Assembly (NCBI RefSeq): GCF_019145195.1
Contig: NZ_JAHSTW010000004.1
Location: 248,001-312,000, forward strand
Length of the DNA: 64,000 nucleotides
Direction: 5' to 3'
Origin: Pseudomonas siliginis
GTDB taxonomy: Bacteria > Pseudomonadota > Gammaproteobacteria > Pseudomonadales > Pseudomonadaceae
A program made the position numbers and the translations under genes. The notes under the pieces are model-generated. The model searched no databases, was not told where the DNA came from, and worked only from the letters and a program-made list of their open reading frames with translations. Positions within the stretch are counted from its first letter, which is position 1; every line of letters begins with the position of its first letter. Shown in pieces: positions 46,171 through 56,078 of this stretch.

Positions 46171-47217
46171 ATGCCCATCTGCCGGAGATTACTTGTGTCC
46201 TTGTCTCGTCTGAGTCTTGCCTGTCTGCTGCTGTTCGCTGGCAGCGCCAGTGCCCGCGAATACACCTACAGCGATGCGCACCTGCATTACGTGGATTTTT
46301 TCCAGGAAAGCGCCGGCATGCAGAAATTGCTCACGGCCATGAAGGACAATTCCATCGAGCACGTGATGATTTCCGGCATTCCCGTGGCGAAGAAATGGCA
46401 CGAAGACGAACCCAAGCGTCCGCGCTACTACGCCGGCGATGACGCCGATGCCTATTGGTACAGCGCCACTGACGTGATCGTTGCCGACGCGGTGGAAAAG
46501 CTTGCGCCGGAGCAGCGCCAGTACTTTCATCCGTTCCTGTCCGGCTTCAATCCCAATGACAAGAATTCCGCCGCGCACATCCAGCGCATGCTCGACCTGT
46601 ATCCGGGGTTGTGGCAGGGCATCGGCGAGGTGTTCACCCGGCACGATGACCTGACCGCGCTGACCTCCGGCGACACGCCTCGAGCGAACAACGAGGCAAT
46701 GACCAAGATCTATCACCTCGCTGCGGAAAACGATCTGCCGGTGATGCTGCATTCCAACATCACTTCCAAGCGTGAGAAAAATCCGCTGTACCTGAAGGAA
46801 GTTGAAGAGCCGCTGCGCAACCATCCGCACACGCGATTCATCTGGGCGCATGCCGGCACCAGCGCCGAGATCCATCGGCATCAGACCCAGTTGCCGTTTC
46901 TCCTGCCAACCCTGACGCGCATGCTTGAGGCTTATCCGAATCTGTTTATCGACCTGTCGTGGAGCATGCTCACGCCGTATCTGCTGGACGAGCAGGGCAA
47001 GCCGCGCGCCGAATGGCTGGCGCTGGTGGAAAAGTACCCAGAGCGCTTCATGCTCGGCTCTGACGTGGTAGGACGGTTCAATAAGCTCGGTCAGGAAATG
47101 CACAGCTACAAGCCGTTTCTCGATGCTTTGCCGGAAGGGGTGGCGCGCAAAGTCGCGCGGGATAACTTCCTGGCGATATTGCCGCGCAACACAGAAAAAC
47201 CCGCTGCTCCGCGCTGA
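46171..47217 (+). CDS. Secreted amidohydrolase (amidohydrolase-2 type)
   Basis: 348 residues with a signal peptide ending near GSASA (residue 28). YTYSDAHLHYVDFF carries a DxHxH metal motif, WQGIGEVFTRHDD and PVMLHSNIT the next metal-side residues, RFIWAHAGTS a His, and FMLGSDVVG the catalytic Asp. It is a TIM-barrel metal hydrolase or decarboxylase of the PF04909 type, exported to the periplasm, which is less common for the family. Substrate unknown. Confidence 0.85.
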   Translation: MPICRRLLVSLSRLSLACLLLFAGSASAREYTYSDAHLHYVDFFQESAGMQKLLTAMKDNSIEHVMISGIPVAKKWHEDEPKRPRYYAGDDADAYWYSATDVIVADAVEKLAPEQRQYFHPFLSGFNPNDKNSAAHIQRMLDLYPGLWQGIGEVFTRHDDLTALTSGDTPRANNEAMTKIYHLAAENDLPVMLHSNITSKREKNPLYLKEVEEPLRNHPHTRFIWAHAGTSAEIHRHQTQLPFLLPTLTRMLEAYPNLFIDLSWSMLTPYLLDEQGKPRAEWLALVEKYPERFMLGSDVVGRFNKLGQEMHSYKPFLDALPEGVARKVARDNFLAILPRNTEKPAAPR

Positions 47218-47355
47218 AACGTCACAGCCAAGGGTTCGGACTAGCCGCTCGTCCGCCTATCGCCTTTTCGTCTTACGCAATTTCAGGGCAATGCCGATAC
47301 CTTCTAAAGCAACCCGCTGCAGGCTGATGCAGCGCTTTTGGAAGGAGCCAGAGTG

Positions 47356-48981
47356 ATGAATATCCGTAGTCTCAATATTGCCCCGCGCGCCGGTCTCGGT
47401 TTCGGCCTGCTGGCCTTGATGGTGTTTGCCCTCGGGGCGTTCGCCTTGCTGCAAATGTCGAACATGCGTGCGCAGTCCGATGAAGTCGACAACAACTGGC
47501 TGCCAAGCGTGATGGCGGTCGGTGAAATGAGTCAGGACATGCTGCGCCTGCGTGCCTTGACCATGCGCCTGTTACTCAACCGTGACCCCAAGGCACTGGA
47601 GCAGAATATCGCCAAGCTCGACGAGCTGCGCAGTGGCTTGAGCGAAGCGCAGCAGCGTTATGACGGTCTGATCGTGCTGCCTGAAGAGCGCGTATTGTTC
47701 GAACGCTTCAAGGGCACCGAGCACAAATACCTTGAGCTTCAGGCACAAGTCCTACAGCTGTCGGCGCAGAATCGGGTCGCTGAGGCTGCGACGATTCTCA
47801 ATGATCAGATGAGCCCGCTGGCCGATGAAATCGCCGCTACTCTGCGTGAGCTGGTCGAGTTGAATAAACAGAATGCCGGTCTGGCCACTGAGGCCGCGCG
47901 GCTGGTGTTCAAACAATCGCGACTGTGGGTCGGAGTAATGATCGCCATGGCTGCGCTGATTACCATTGGCCTGGCATTGCTGCTGACGCGCAGCATTGTC
48001 GTGCCATTGTCGCAATCACTCAGCGTGGCTGAAGTGGTGGCCGGTGGGGATTTGACCGGTGACATTCACATCACTGGCAAAGACGAGCCAGCGCGCCTGC
48101 TGCAAGCGCTGAAAAGCATGCAGCACAATCTGCGCGACACGATCCGGCGCATCTCCGAGTCGTCCACCCAGTTGGCCTCGGCTGCCGAAGAACTCAGCAG
48201 CGTCACCGAAGACGCCACTCGCGGCTTGCATCAGCAGAGTCAGGAAATCGAGCAGGCCGCCACAGCGGTCAACCAGATGACAGCAGCGGTGGAGGAGGTG
48301 GCGAACAACGCCGTGGCCACCTCCGAAGCTTCCCGCGAATCCGACCGTATCGCCCGGCAAGGGCGCGAGCAAGTGCAGCAGACGGTGACGTCGATCGAGT
48401 TTCTCGCCGGCGATGTCACCAACAATGCCGCGCAAGTCGAGGCGCTGGCGCAAAAGGTTCATGGCATCAGCAAAGTGCTGGATGTGATTCGCTCGATTGC
48501 CGAACAGACCAATCTGCTCGCACTCAACGCTGCGATCGAAGCTGCGCGCGCCGGTGATGCCGGGCGTGGTTTTGCGGTAGTGGCAGATGAAGTGCGGGCT
48601 TTGGCGCATCGCACTCAACAGTCGACCCAGGAAATCGAGCAGATGATCGGCGGGATCCAGCAGGGCACCGATTCGGCGGTCAGCTCGATGCAGCAGAGCA
48701 ATTCTCGGGCACGCTCGACCCTTGAGCTGGCGAAGAGCGCAGGCTCGGCCCTGGAGGAAATTGCCTCGGCGTTTACCTTGATCAACGAGCGCAATCTGGT
48801 CATCGCCAGCGCCTCGGAAGAGCAGGCAGCAGTGGCGCGCGAGGTGGATCGCAATCTGATGAATATTCGTGATCTGGCGATGCAGACATCGGCGGGCGCC
48901 AATCAGACCAGTGCGGCGAGTCAGGAATTGTCGAAGTTGGCGGTGGATCTGAACGGGATGGTGGCGCGGTTTTCTGTCTGA
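47356..48981 (+). CDS. Methyl-accepting chemotaxis protein
   Basis: 541 residues. TM1 (about 12-31), a periplasmic four-helix-bundle sensor of about 155 residues, TM2 (about 192-213), HAMP (about 214-266), then the signalling domain. The hairpin tip that binds CheA/CheW is [20 protein letters not shown] followed by [20 protein letters not shown]. The ligand is not readable; the sensor is 4HB_MCP-like ([26 protein letters not shown]). ATG 47356 has GGAGCC upstream. Confidence 0.95.
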   Translation: MNIRSLNIAPRAGLGFGLLALMVFALGAFALLQMSNMRAQSDEVDNNWLPSVMAVGEMSQDMLRLRALTMRLLLNRDPKALEQNIAKLDELRSGLSEAQQRYDGLIVLPEERVLFERFKGTEHKYLELQAQVLQLSAQNRVAEAATILNDQMSPLADEIAATLRELVELNKQNAGLATEAARLVFKQSRLWVGVMIAMAALITIGLALLLTRSIVVPLSQSLSVAEVVAGGDLTGDIHITGKDEPARLLQALKSMQHNLRDTIRRISESSTQLASAAEELSSVTEDATRGLHQQSQEIEQAATAVNQMTAAVEEVANNAVATSEASRESDRIARQGREQVQQTVTSIEFLAGDVTNNAAQVEALAQKVHGISKVLDVIRSIAEQTNLLALNAAIEAARAGDAGRGFAVVADEVRALAHRTQQSTQEIEQMIGGIQQGTDSAVSSMQQSNSRARSTLELAKSAGSALEEIASAFTLINERNLVIASASEEQAAVAREVDRNLMNIRDLAMQTSAGANQTSAASQELSKLAVDLNGMVARFSV

Positions 48982-49008
48982 CCGCGCAATCGACTGCAAT
49001 TAAAACCT

Positions 49009-49098
49009 GTGGGAGCGAGCCTGCTCGCGAAAGCGCAGTGTTGGGCACTGAAAAGGTTGGCTGAGCAGACGTCTTCGCGAGCAGGCTCGCTCCCACAG
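49009..49098. repeat. REP pair (family A)
   Basis: Inverted copies between the chemoreceptor and the convergent DUF3108 gene. Confidence 0.95.
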
Positions 49099-49130
49099 GG
49101 ATTGGTGTGTTTGCGAAAACTGCGGACATT

Positions 49131-49161
49131 AAAAAGCCCCGCATTCGCGGGGCTCTTTTTT
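49131..49161. terminator. Bidirectional terminator
   Basis: AAAAAGCCCCGC-ATTC-GCGGGGCTCTTTTTT serves the DUF3108 gene on the minus strand and can also act on the plus strand. Confidence 0.9.
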
Positions 49162-49172
49162 GTTGCGGTCGA

Positions 49173-49886
49173 TCAGCTGCCTTTGACGGTCTTGCCGTTG
49201 ACCGTACCGTCCTGGAGCATGATGTTGTACTCCTTGCCGTCAGTCTCGACCTGTTGCAGGCGCACCAGCAGGTAGTCCCAATCCTTGGCGAACCACAGCA
49301 CGGTGATGCGCTTGCTTTGCGTCGGGTCGCGCACGCGCTCGACCTTGATAGCGTCGATCTGGCCGGCCTTGGTGTCGACCTTTTCCGAACCCAGCACGCG
49401 GAAGTCATAGGTATCGACTTCGCCATCATCAACCACCTGATAGCTCATGCTTTTCTTGCCGGCGGCAACGTCGTGCTGCAGCGCCAGTTGATAGGTCGAC
49501 TTGTCGACCATGCCGCGGTTCAGCGGGATCTTCACCGCGTCGCCACGGTCGGTGCCGGTCACCAGTTTATTGGCCCAGTCGAAGTCCAGATCAGCTTTTT
49601 TCGCTTTGCCCAGACCACCACGTTCAAAGTGGTAGGACTGCGGCAGCAGGGTGTCCTTGTCCAGCTTCAGGGTGCTTTCTTCCGTCAGGCTGGCGATCAT
49701 CATCGAGGCCTTGAAGCTGAGCTTCCAGACGCCGTCGGCTTCCTTGGTCAGGCTGCGTTCGGCGGTGCCGCTCATGGGCAGCTGCTTCCAGTCGGCGGTG
49801 TAGCTGGCGGAGAACGGTTGAAGGTCCGCTGCCTGCGCGAAGGGCAGGGCGAGCAGAGCGCAAGCGAAGAGCAGGGCGCGACGCAT
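49173..49886 (-). CDS. DUF3108 periplasmic protein
   Basis: 237 residues with a signal peptide (MRRALLFACALLALPFAQA). PFSASYTADWKQLPMSGTAERSLTKEADGVWKLSF and TLKLDKDTLLPQSYHFERGG are the DUF3108 pattern of a beta-rich fold. Function unknown. It follows purN on the same strand by only eight bases, so it is in the pur operon. Confidence 0.88.
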   Translation of the reverse strand: MRRALLFACALLALPFAQAADLQPFSASYTADWKQLPMSGTAERSLTKEADGVWKLSFKASMMIASLTEESTLKLDKDTLLPQSYHFERGGLGKAKKADLDFDWANKLVTGTDRGDAVKIPLNRGMVDKSTYQLALQHDVAAGKKSMSYQVVDDGEVDTYDFRVLGSEKVDTKAGQIDAIKVERVRDPTQSKRITVLWFAKDWDYLLVRLQQVETDGKEYNIMLQDGTVNGKTVKGS

Positions 49887-49894
49887 AATATCTC

Positions 49895-50545
49895 CTAGTG
49901 TCGAATCAAGTGGCCGCTGGCGGCGAGTAACTGGCCGTCGAGTAAAGCGCCCTGGTCACCGAGTGTCAGCCTGCCTTCGGCAAACCAGCGTACTGCCATC
50001 GGGTAGATCAGGTGTTCCTGAGCGTGGACTCGTTGCGCCAGACTCTGCGGCGTGTCGTGCAACTCTACCGGTAATACTGCTTGTACGACCAGTGGTCCGC
50101 CATCGAGTTCCTCGGTGACGAAGTGCACGGAGCAGCCATGTTCCGTATCGCCGGCCTCCAGCGCGCGCTGATGAGTGTGTAACCCTTTGTATTTGGGCAG
50201 CAGCGACGGGTGGATGTTGAGCAGGCGACCCTGATAGTGGCGCACGAAATCAGCGCTGAGAATGCGCATGAAGCCGGCCAGCACCACGAGTTCGGGGTTG
50301 AATTGGTCGATCAGTTCGATCAGCGCGGCATCGAAGGCCTCGCGGCCCTCGAATGCCTTGTGATCCAGCGAGCGGGTGGCGATACCCGCGTCGCGGGCGC
50401 GTTGCAGGCCGTAGGCGTCGGCGCGGTTGGAAATCACCGCAGCGATGCGGACCGGGCTGTCGCCGGTCCGCGTGCTGTCGATCAGAGCCTGCAAGTTACT
50501 GCCGGTGCCGGACAACAGCACCACGACATCACAGGACTTTGGCAT
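49895..50545 (-). CDS. purN: Phosphoribosylglycinamide formyltransferase
   Basis: 216 residues. It transfers a formyl group from 10-formyl-THF to GAR in purine synthesis. VVLLSGTGSNLQALID binds phosphate, LLNIHPSLLPKYKGLHTHQRAL has the catalytic Asn and His, and DGGPLVVQAVLPV follows the catalytic Asp region. ATG 50545 overlaps the purM stop by one base (TGATG), so they are coupled. The reading frame extends further up but without a ribosome site. Confidence 0.96.
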   Translation of the reverse strand: MPKSCDVVVLLSGTGSNLQALIDSTRTGDSPVRIAAVISNRADAYGLQRARDAGIATRSLDHKAFEGREAFDAALIELIDQFNPELVVLAGFMRILSADFVRHYQGRLLNIHPSLLPKYKGLHTHQRALEAGDTEHGCSVHFVTEELDGGPLVVQAVLPVELHDTPQSLAQRVHAQEHLIYPMAVRWFAEGRLTLGDQGALLDGQLLAASGHLIRH

Positions 50546-51603
50546 CAGTGAGCCTTGAGGTTCTTCAGCTCGACCTGCGCAGCGCCCTCGGCGGCCACGG
50601 CGATCTGACCGATGACCCAAGGCTGCTCGCCAGCGTCACGCAGAGTGTTCAGGGCCACTTCGACGTGCTCCTGAGCCACGCAGATGACCATGCCAACGCC
50701 GCAGTTGAGCACGCGGTGCATTTCGGTTTCATCAACGTTGCCTTTCTCTTGCAGCCAGTCGAACACTGCCGGGCGAGTCCAGCTGGCCACATCAACTACA
50801 GCCTGAGCGCCTTTTGGCAGTACGCGCGGAATGTTGTCGAGCAGACCGCCACCGGTGATGTGGGCCATGGCCTTCACAGCGCCAGTGTCCTTGATCAGCT
50901 TGAGCAGTGGCTTGACGTAGATGCGGGTCGGGGCCATCAGTAGGTCGGTCAGCGGTTTGCCGTCGAGCTGGGTGTTTTCGATGTCGGCGCCGGAGACTTC
51001 GATGATCTTGCGGATCAGCGAGTAGCCGTTGGAGTGCGGGCCGGACGATGGCAGGGCGATCAGGGCGTCACCGGTGGCGACTTTCGAGCCGTCGATGATT
51101 TCCGCTTTTTCCACCACGCCGACGCAGAAGCCGGCCAGGTCGTAGTCTTCGCCTTCGTACATGCCTGGCATTTCAGCGGTTTCGCCGCCAACCAGCGAGC
51201 AACCCGACAGTTCGCAGCCAGCGCCGATGCCGGTAACCACTTGGGCAGCGGTGTCGACATTCAGTTTGCCGGTGGCGTAGTAGTCGAGGAAGAACAGCGG
51301 CTCGGCGCCGCACACCACCAGATCGTTGACGCACATGGCGACCAGGTCGATGCCGATGCTGTCGTGCTTGTTCAGGTTCAGCGCCAGACGCAGCTTGGTG
51401 CCGACGCCGTCGGTGCCGGAGACCAGCACTGGCTGCTTGTAGCCGGCCGGGATTTCGCAGAGGGCGCCGAAACCGCCCAGGCCGCCCATGACTTCCGGGC
51501 GCGCAGTGCGCTTGGCGACGCTCTTGATGCGTTCGACCAATGCTTCACCGGCGTCGATGTCTACACCGGCGTCCTTGTAGCTCAGGGAGGGTTGCTTGCT
51601 CAT
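50545..51603 (-). CDS. purM: Phosphoribosylformylglycinamidine cyclo-ligase (AIR synthetase)
   Basis: 352 residues. [76 protein letters not shown] and [16 protein letters not shown] are the PurM blocks. It closes the imidazole ring using ATP. Transcribed with purN and the DUF3108 gene, and divergent from DUF2066-perM-hda. Confidence 0.97.
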   Translation of the reverse strand: MSKQPSLSYKDAGVDIDAGEALVERIKSVAKRTARPEVMGGLGGFGALCEIPAGYKQPVLVSGTDGVGTKLRLALNLNKHDSIGIDLVAMCVNDLVVCGAEPLFFLDYYATGKLNVDTAAQVVTGIGAGCELSGCSLVGGETAEMPGMYEGEDYDLAGFCVGVVEKAEIIDGSKVATGDALIALPSSGPHSNGYSLIRKIIEVSGADIENTQLDGKPLTDLLMAPTRIYVKPLLKLIKDTGAVKAMAHITGGGLLDNIPRVLPKGAQAVVDVASWTRPAVFDWLQEKGNVDETEMHRVLNCGVGMVICVAQEHVEVALNTLRDAGEQPWVIGQIAVAAEGAAQVELKNLKAH

Positions 51604-51976
51604 GATCCAGGCCTTTAGGGGAGGGGATTCAGGGGGTAACGACCGAGTTCAGCGGGAACATCGAACTCGATGGGCGATCGCCTCACGCGAGTTTCGAGGG
51701 GCCCGGCTGTTGCCGGTCTGCGAAGGCGCGCGATTTTATCAGGCTTGAGGGGCAGCGGCCATCCTCGCACCGACGGGCAGGGCCATATCGGCGGAAATTT
51801 TTTGCAATCGCAGGGTATGACTGCCTGTATAAGGTGTGGCGATTAACCGTCTATCGTTAGGACTGTGCAAAAACTTACCGCCACCGTGTGAATGTTTTGC
51901 AAGAGGTGGGGGTCACAGCCTTGCTCAACCGGTTCACGCGGCGTGTTCCAGCCGCTCCTGTCGACGGGAATTTTCC
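51604..51976. other. Divergent promoter region, purM / DUF2066
   Basis: 373 bases without a gene. A TATAAG box (51829-51834) may serve the rightward operon. I see no convincing -35, no clear PurR operator and no repeat. Confidence 0.4.
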
Positions 51977-53035
51977 ATGCGTTTTTGTAAATTGTTATTT
52001 GTAGGCTGCCTGACGCTGGTCAGCCTGGCGAGCCATGCCGAAAACCTCAAAGGCCTGTATCAGGTGCGTCAGCCGGTCAACGGCCAGGCGCCGGAAGAGC
52101 GCGATCGCGCCACGCAGGCAGCGCTCGATACCCTGGTGCTGCGCCTGACCGGCGACCCGAAAGCCGCGCAGAACCCGGGGCTGGCGCCGATCCGCAAGGA
52201 CCCGCAGCAGATCATCAGCCAGTTCGGTTTCGATGCCGGGCCACCGGAAGTGCTGAAAGTCGATTTCGATCCGGCAACCACCGAGCAGGCCTTGCGTCGG
52301 GCCGGGTTGCCGGTGTGGGGCGCCAGTCGGCCGTCGATCCTCGGCTGGTGGCTGAACGATTCAACTGAAGGTGCGAGCTTGGTCGGTGATGGTCAGGCCG
52401 CAGCCGCGATGTTGCGCACGGCCGCGCAACATCGCGGTTTGCCCCTGCGCTTGCCCCTGGCTGATCTCAGCGAGCAACTGGTCGCCACCGCACCTGCGCT
52501 GGAAAGCGCTGATCCCGCGCCCCTGCGCAGTGCTTCGGAACGCTACAGCGCCGACGCCTTGCTGGCGGTGCATGCCCGCGAAGTGGGCGGGCAGTGGCAG
52601 GCAAAATGGCGCTTGTGGCTCGGTGATCAGAAAGAGGCCGGCAGCGTGCAGGGCGCCGATCAGGCAGCTGTTGCCGATGCGGTGATGCTGGCGGTAGCCG
52701 AGCGTCTGGCGCCGCGATTTGTCGCCAAGCCCGGCGCGTCGGGTCAGCAGACGCTGGAAGTGCAGGGCATGAATCTGGAGCACTATGCGGCGCTGCTGCG
52801 GTTACTCGAACCGTTCGGCGTGCGTCTGCAAAGCGTGCAGGGTGATCGCATCGTCTACCGGGTCAATGGCAGCGTCGATCAATTGCGCGCGCAATTGTCG
52901 CTGGCGAAGTTGCAGGAACTGCCGGTCGAAGCGCCGGCCCCGGTGGCGCCTGCCCAGCCAGCGGCGGATGGTGCGCCTGCGGTGGCAGCGCCAACCCCGG
53001 CAGCGGCGGCACCGTCGTTGCGGTTTCGCTGGTAA
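51977..53035 (+). CDS. DUF2066 periplasmic protein
   Basis: 352 residues with a signal peptide (MRFCKLLFVGCLTLVSLASHA). ENLKGLYQVRQPVNGQAPEERDRATQAALDTLVLRLTGD is the DUF2066 pattern. A Pro/Ala-rich tail (about 316-345) follows the folded part. Function unknown. The conserved place between purM and perM/hda is typical of Pseudomonas. I use ATG 51977; the ORF extends 47 codons further up without support. Confidence 0.85.
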   Translation: MRFCKLLFVGCLTLVSLASHAENLKGLYQVRQPVNGQAPEERDRATQAALDTLVLRLTGDPKAAQNPGLAPIRKDPQQIISQFGFDAGPPEVLKVDFDPATTEQALRRAGLPVWGASRPSILGWWLNDSTEGASLVGDGQAAAAMLRTAAQHRGLPLRLPLADLSEQLVATAPALESADPAPLRSASERYSADALLAVHAREVGGQWQAKWRLWLGDQKEAGSVQGADQAAVADAVMLAVAERLAPRFVAKPGASGQQTLEVQGMNLEHYAALLRLLEPFGVRLQSVQGDRIVYRVNGSVDQLRAQLSLAKLQELPVEAPAPVAPAQPAADGAPAVAAPTPAAAAPSLRFRW

Positions 53036-53069
53036 GTCTTTCCTTATATAGAAGCATCAGGAGTGGTAA

Positions 53070-54143
53070 ATGGCCGATACGCGGCGTTGGTTCTGGCTCG
53101 GTGGGGTAGTCCTGCTTTGCGCGTTTGTATGGTTGCTGCATCCGATCCTCACGCCGTTTCTGGTCGCGTTGTTGCTGGCTTATCTGTTCGATCCGCTGGT
53201 GGATCGTCTGGAGCGGCTCGGGTTGTCGCGAACCTGGGGCGTGATTGCCGTGTTTGCCTTGTTCACCTTGATCGTCACGGCGTTGATGCTGGTGCTGGTA
53301 CCGATGCTCGCCAAGCAGTTGCTGCGTTTGTACGAGCTGGCGCCGCAGATGCTCGACTGGTTGCAGCACACCGCTGTACCGTGGGCGCAAGCGAAACTGG
53401 GGCTGTCGGACGGCTTCTGGAAGTTCGATAAAGTCAAAGCTGCGATCAGCGAGCACATGGGCCAGACCACCGACATCGTCGGTGTGGTGCTGAGTCAGGC
53501 GACGGCGTCGAGCCTGGCGCTGATCGGCTGGCTGGCGAATCTGGTGCTGATTCCGGTGGTGAGCTTCTATCTGTTGCGCGACTGGGACGTGATGATGGGC
53601 AAGATCCGCAGCCTGTTGCCCCGTGATCGCGAAGAGCGCGTGGTTTCGCTGGCGGGCGAGTGCCACGAAGTGCTCGGCGCGTTTGTGCGCGGGCAGTTGC
53701 TGGTGATGGTTGCGTTGGGGGTGATTTACGCGGCTGGCCTGATGATCGTCGGTCTGGAGCTGGGGCTGTTGATCGGCCTGATTGCCGGTCTCGCGGCGAT
53801 CGTGCCGTACATGGGTTTTGTCATCGGCATTGGTGCGGCGCTGATCGCCGGATTGTTCCAGTTCGGTGGCGATCTGTACCCGATGGTCGGGATCGTCGCG
53901 GTGTTCATGGTCGGTCAGGCACTGGAAGGCATGGTCTTGACGCCGCTCCTGGTCGGGGATCGCATCGGCCTGCACCCGGTGGCGGTGATCTTCGCGATCC
54001 TCGCGGGTGGCGAGCTGTTCGGTTTCACCGGCGTGCTGCTGGCGTTGCCAGTGGCGGCGGTGATCATGGTGCTGGTGCGTCATGTCCACGACTTGTATAA
54101 GGATTCCGGGATCTATAGCGGCGTTGACGAACCTGAGCTGTGA
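53070..54143 (+). CDS. perM: AI-2E family (PerM-type) transporter
   Basis: 357 residues with about seven to eight helices. LHPILTPFLVALLLAYLFDPLVDRLERLG is the N-terminal pair. After a long soluble segment (about 85-145) come SFYLLRDWDVMM, GQLLVMVALGVIYAAGLMIVGLELGLLIGLIAGLAAIVPYMG and GQALEGMVLTPLLVGDRIGLHPV, all AI-2E/PerM blocks. It is a probable efflux permease; the substrate is uncertain. GGAGTGGTAA precedes ATG 53070. Confidence 0.92.
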   Translation: MADTRRWFWLGGVVLLCAFVWLLHPILTPFLVALLLAYLFDPLVDRLERLGLSRTWGVIAVFALFTLIVTALMLVLVPMLAKQLLRLYELAPQMLDWLQHTAVPWAQAKLGLSDGFWKFDKVKAAISEHMGQTTDIVGVVLSQATASSLALIGWLANLVLIPVVSFYLLRDWDVMMGKIRSLLPRDREERVVSLAGECHEVLGAFVRGQLLVMVALGVIYAAGLMIVGLELGLLIGLIAGLAAIVPYMGFVIGIGAALIAGLFQFGGDLYPMVGIVAVFMVGQALEGMVLTPLLVGDRIGLHPVAVIFAILAGGELFGFTGVLLALPVAAVIMVLVRHVHDLYKDSGIYSGVDEPEL

Positions 54144-54349
54144 TGGCGCGGGCGGCCCGGCGCTTGGCCGGGCTGGCCCGTTTCGTGCGAGCGAGGGCGC
54201 CAGAGAGTCTGTCATCAAACCGCTGCGTCAACGCAAACCTTTGATTTTGCTTGGGGTCTGTCGCATTGTGCGCTCAGCCTCACGGGTATAAACTTCGCCA
54301 ACTTTACACAGAGGCCACTAACGGTTCCTTTGAGAACTGTTCAGTCAGC

Positions 54350-55054
54350 ATGAAACCGATTCAGCTGCCCCTAGGTGTGCGTCTGCGTGACGACGCCACC
54401 TTCATCAACTACTACCCAGGCGCCAATGCCGCTGCACTCGGCTATGTCGAGCGTCTCTGCGAAGCCGACGCCGGGTGGACGGAGAGCCTGATCTATCTGT
54501 GGGGCAAGCACGGCGTCGGGCGCACGCATCTGTTGCAGGCCGCGTGCCTGCGCTTCGAGCAGATGGGCGAACCGGCGGTGTATCTGCCGCTGGCCGAGTT
54601 GATGGATCGCGGCGTGGAAATCCTCGACAACCTCGAACAGTACGAACTCGTCTGCCTGGATGACTTGCAGGTAATTGCCGGCAAGGCGGACTGGGAAGAG
54701 GCAATGTTCCATCTATTCAATCGTCTGCGTGACAGCGGTCGGCGCCTGCTGATCGCCGCGTCCACTTCGCCGCGCGAATTGCCAGTGAAGCTCGCCGACC
54801 TTAAATCGCGCCTGACCCTGGCGCTGATCTTCCAGATGCGCCCCCTCTCCGATGAAGACAAATTGCGTGCGCTGCAATTGCGCGCGTCACGTCGTGGGTT
54901 GCACCTGACCGATGAAGTCGGGCACTTCATTCTCACTCGCGGCACGCGCAGCATGAGCGCGCTGTTCGATCTGCTCGAGCAGCTTGATCAGGCTTCATTG
55001 CAGGCGCAACGCAAGCTGACCATTCCCTTTCTCAAGGAAACTCTGGGCTGGTAG
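54350..55054 (+). CDS. hda: DnaA regulatory inactivator Hda
   Basis: 234 residues of the DnaA AAA+ fold without the DNA-binding domain. LYLWGKHGVGRTHLLQAAC is the P-loop, ELVCLDDLQVIAG the Walker B, RRLLIAASTSPRELPVKLADLKSRL the sensor/arginine-finger stretch. MKPIQLPLGVRLRDDATFINYYPG at the N-terminus binds the beta clamp (QLPLG motif at residues 4-9), which matches Hda's role in resetting DnaA-ATP after replication. ATG 54350 was chosen for that motif. Confidence 0.96.
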   Translation: MKPIQLPLGVRLRDDATFINYYPGANAAALGYVERLCEADAGWTESLIYLWGKHGVGRTHLLQAACLRFEQMGEPAVYLPLAELMDRGVEILDNLEQYELVCLDDLQVIAGKADWEEAMFHLFNRLRDSGRRLLIAASTSPRELPVKLADLKSRLTLALIFQMRPLSDEDKLRALQLRASRRGLHLTDEVGHFILTRGTRSMSALFDLLEQLDQASLQAQRKLTIPFLKETLGW

Positions 55055-55245
55055 TAGTGGGCTTTTGCCAGCTTTCAGGCGCCAGAAAACCCGCTTATTT
55101 GCGGCGATCCACCGGCCAGGCGAATTACGCGCTTAGATGTAAACGCGAAACCGGGAAGTCACATAAAGTTCGATTGAATTTGCAAATGAGGACGATAGCG
55201 GGCATAGTCTCGGCTTCTTTACAACTATCAGCCACGGTCGTGCCC

Positions 55246-55863
55246 ATGCTAAAGCGCTTCGCACCCCTCGTGCCTCTCGCACTCGTTACCCTGTTATTCG
55301 GTTGTGCTGCTCATTCTCCGGTTCAAGAGCCGCCGCAACAGGTCAAGAATTCTGCTACCGCCCAGTCCTCCGTTATTTATCAGGAAGAGCTGGACACCGA
55401 AAAAGAACTCAACCAGTTCAACGGCAGCAAGCCTTATCAGCTTCCTGTACTGGCTGACAGCATCCTCGAACGCGGCATGTCCCTGATCGGTACCCGTTAC
55501 CGTTTCGGCGGTACCTCTGAAGCCGGCTTCGATTGCAGCGGTTTCATCGGTTACCTGTTCCGCGAAGAGGCGGGCATGAACCTGCCGCGCTCCACTCGCG
55601 AAATGATCAACGTTGATGCGCCGCTGGTTTCGCGCAGCAACCTTGAGCCGGGTGATCTGCTGTTCTTCGCCACCAATGGTCGTCGCGGTCGTGTCAGTCA
55701 CGCCGGCATCTACCTGGGTGACAACCAGTTCATTCACTCCAGCAGTCGTCGCAGCGGCGGTGTGCGCATCGACAGCCTGGGTGACAGCTACTGGAGCAAG
55801 ACTTTCATCGAAGCCAAGCGTGCACTCGCCATGGCGCCGACCGTGGTCACCGCTCGCAAGTAA
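55246..55863 (+). CDS. NlpC/P60 family lipoprotein, first copy
   Basis: 205 residues. Lipobox LFGC at residues 17-20, a short linker, then an NlpC/P60 domain with Cys97 (FDCSGF), His152 (SHAGIY) and His164 (FIHSS). This is a cell-wall endopeptidase type that cuts peptidoglycan stem peptides (MepS/Spr relatives). Start ATG 55246; upstream in-frame codons lie in the intergenic region. Confidence 0.92.
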   Translation: MLKRFAPLVPLALVTLLFGCAAHSPVQEPPQQVKNSATAQSSVIYQEELDTEKELNQFNGSKPYQLPVLADSILERGMSLIGTRYRFGGTSEAGFDCSGFIGYLFREEAGMNLPRSTREMINVDAPLVSRSNLEPGDLLFFATNGRRGRVSHAGIYLGDNQFIHSSSRRSGGVRIDSLGDSYWSKTFIEAKRALAMAPTVVTARK

Positions 55864-55995
55864 CCTGCATGTCGCTGCGTTCGCGGCGACAAAACGGCAC
55901 GGCAACGGAGTAGACCTAAACTTTACAAGGTGAAGTTAAAGTCTTACTTGAAGTTTGCCGCGTAGCCGCTAGAATCCTGAATCTATATTGATGGC

Positions 55996-56030
55996 AAACC
56001 GCCTGCGTGATGACGCAGGCGGTTTTGTTT
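55996..56030 (+). terminator. Rho-independent terminator between NlpC genes
   Basis: AAACCGCCTGCGT-GATG-ACGCAGGCGGTTTTGTTT. It separates the two paralogues into different transcripts, at least partly. Confidence 0.85.
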
Positions 56031-56078
56031 CTGTCCATTCGGCAGAGAAAGCCGCAGCCAGATCAGGATGTTCTGCTT

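Noticed and set aside
52863..54218. 451-codon minus-strand frame over the perM gene
   Set aside because: His/Gln/Arg-rich translation typical of an antisense frame of a membrane protein gene.
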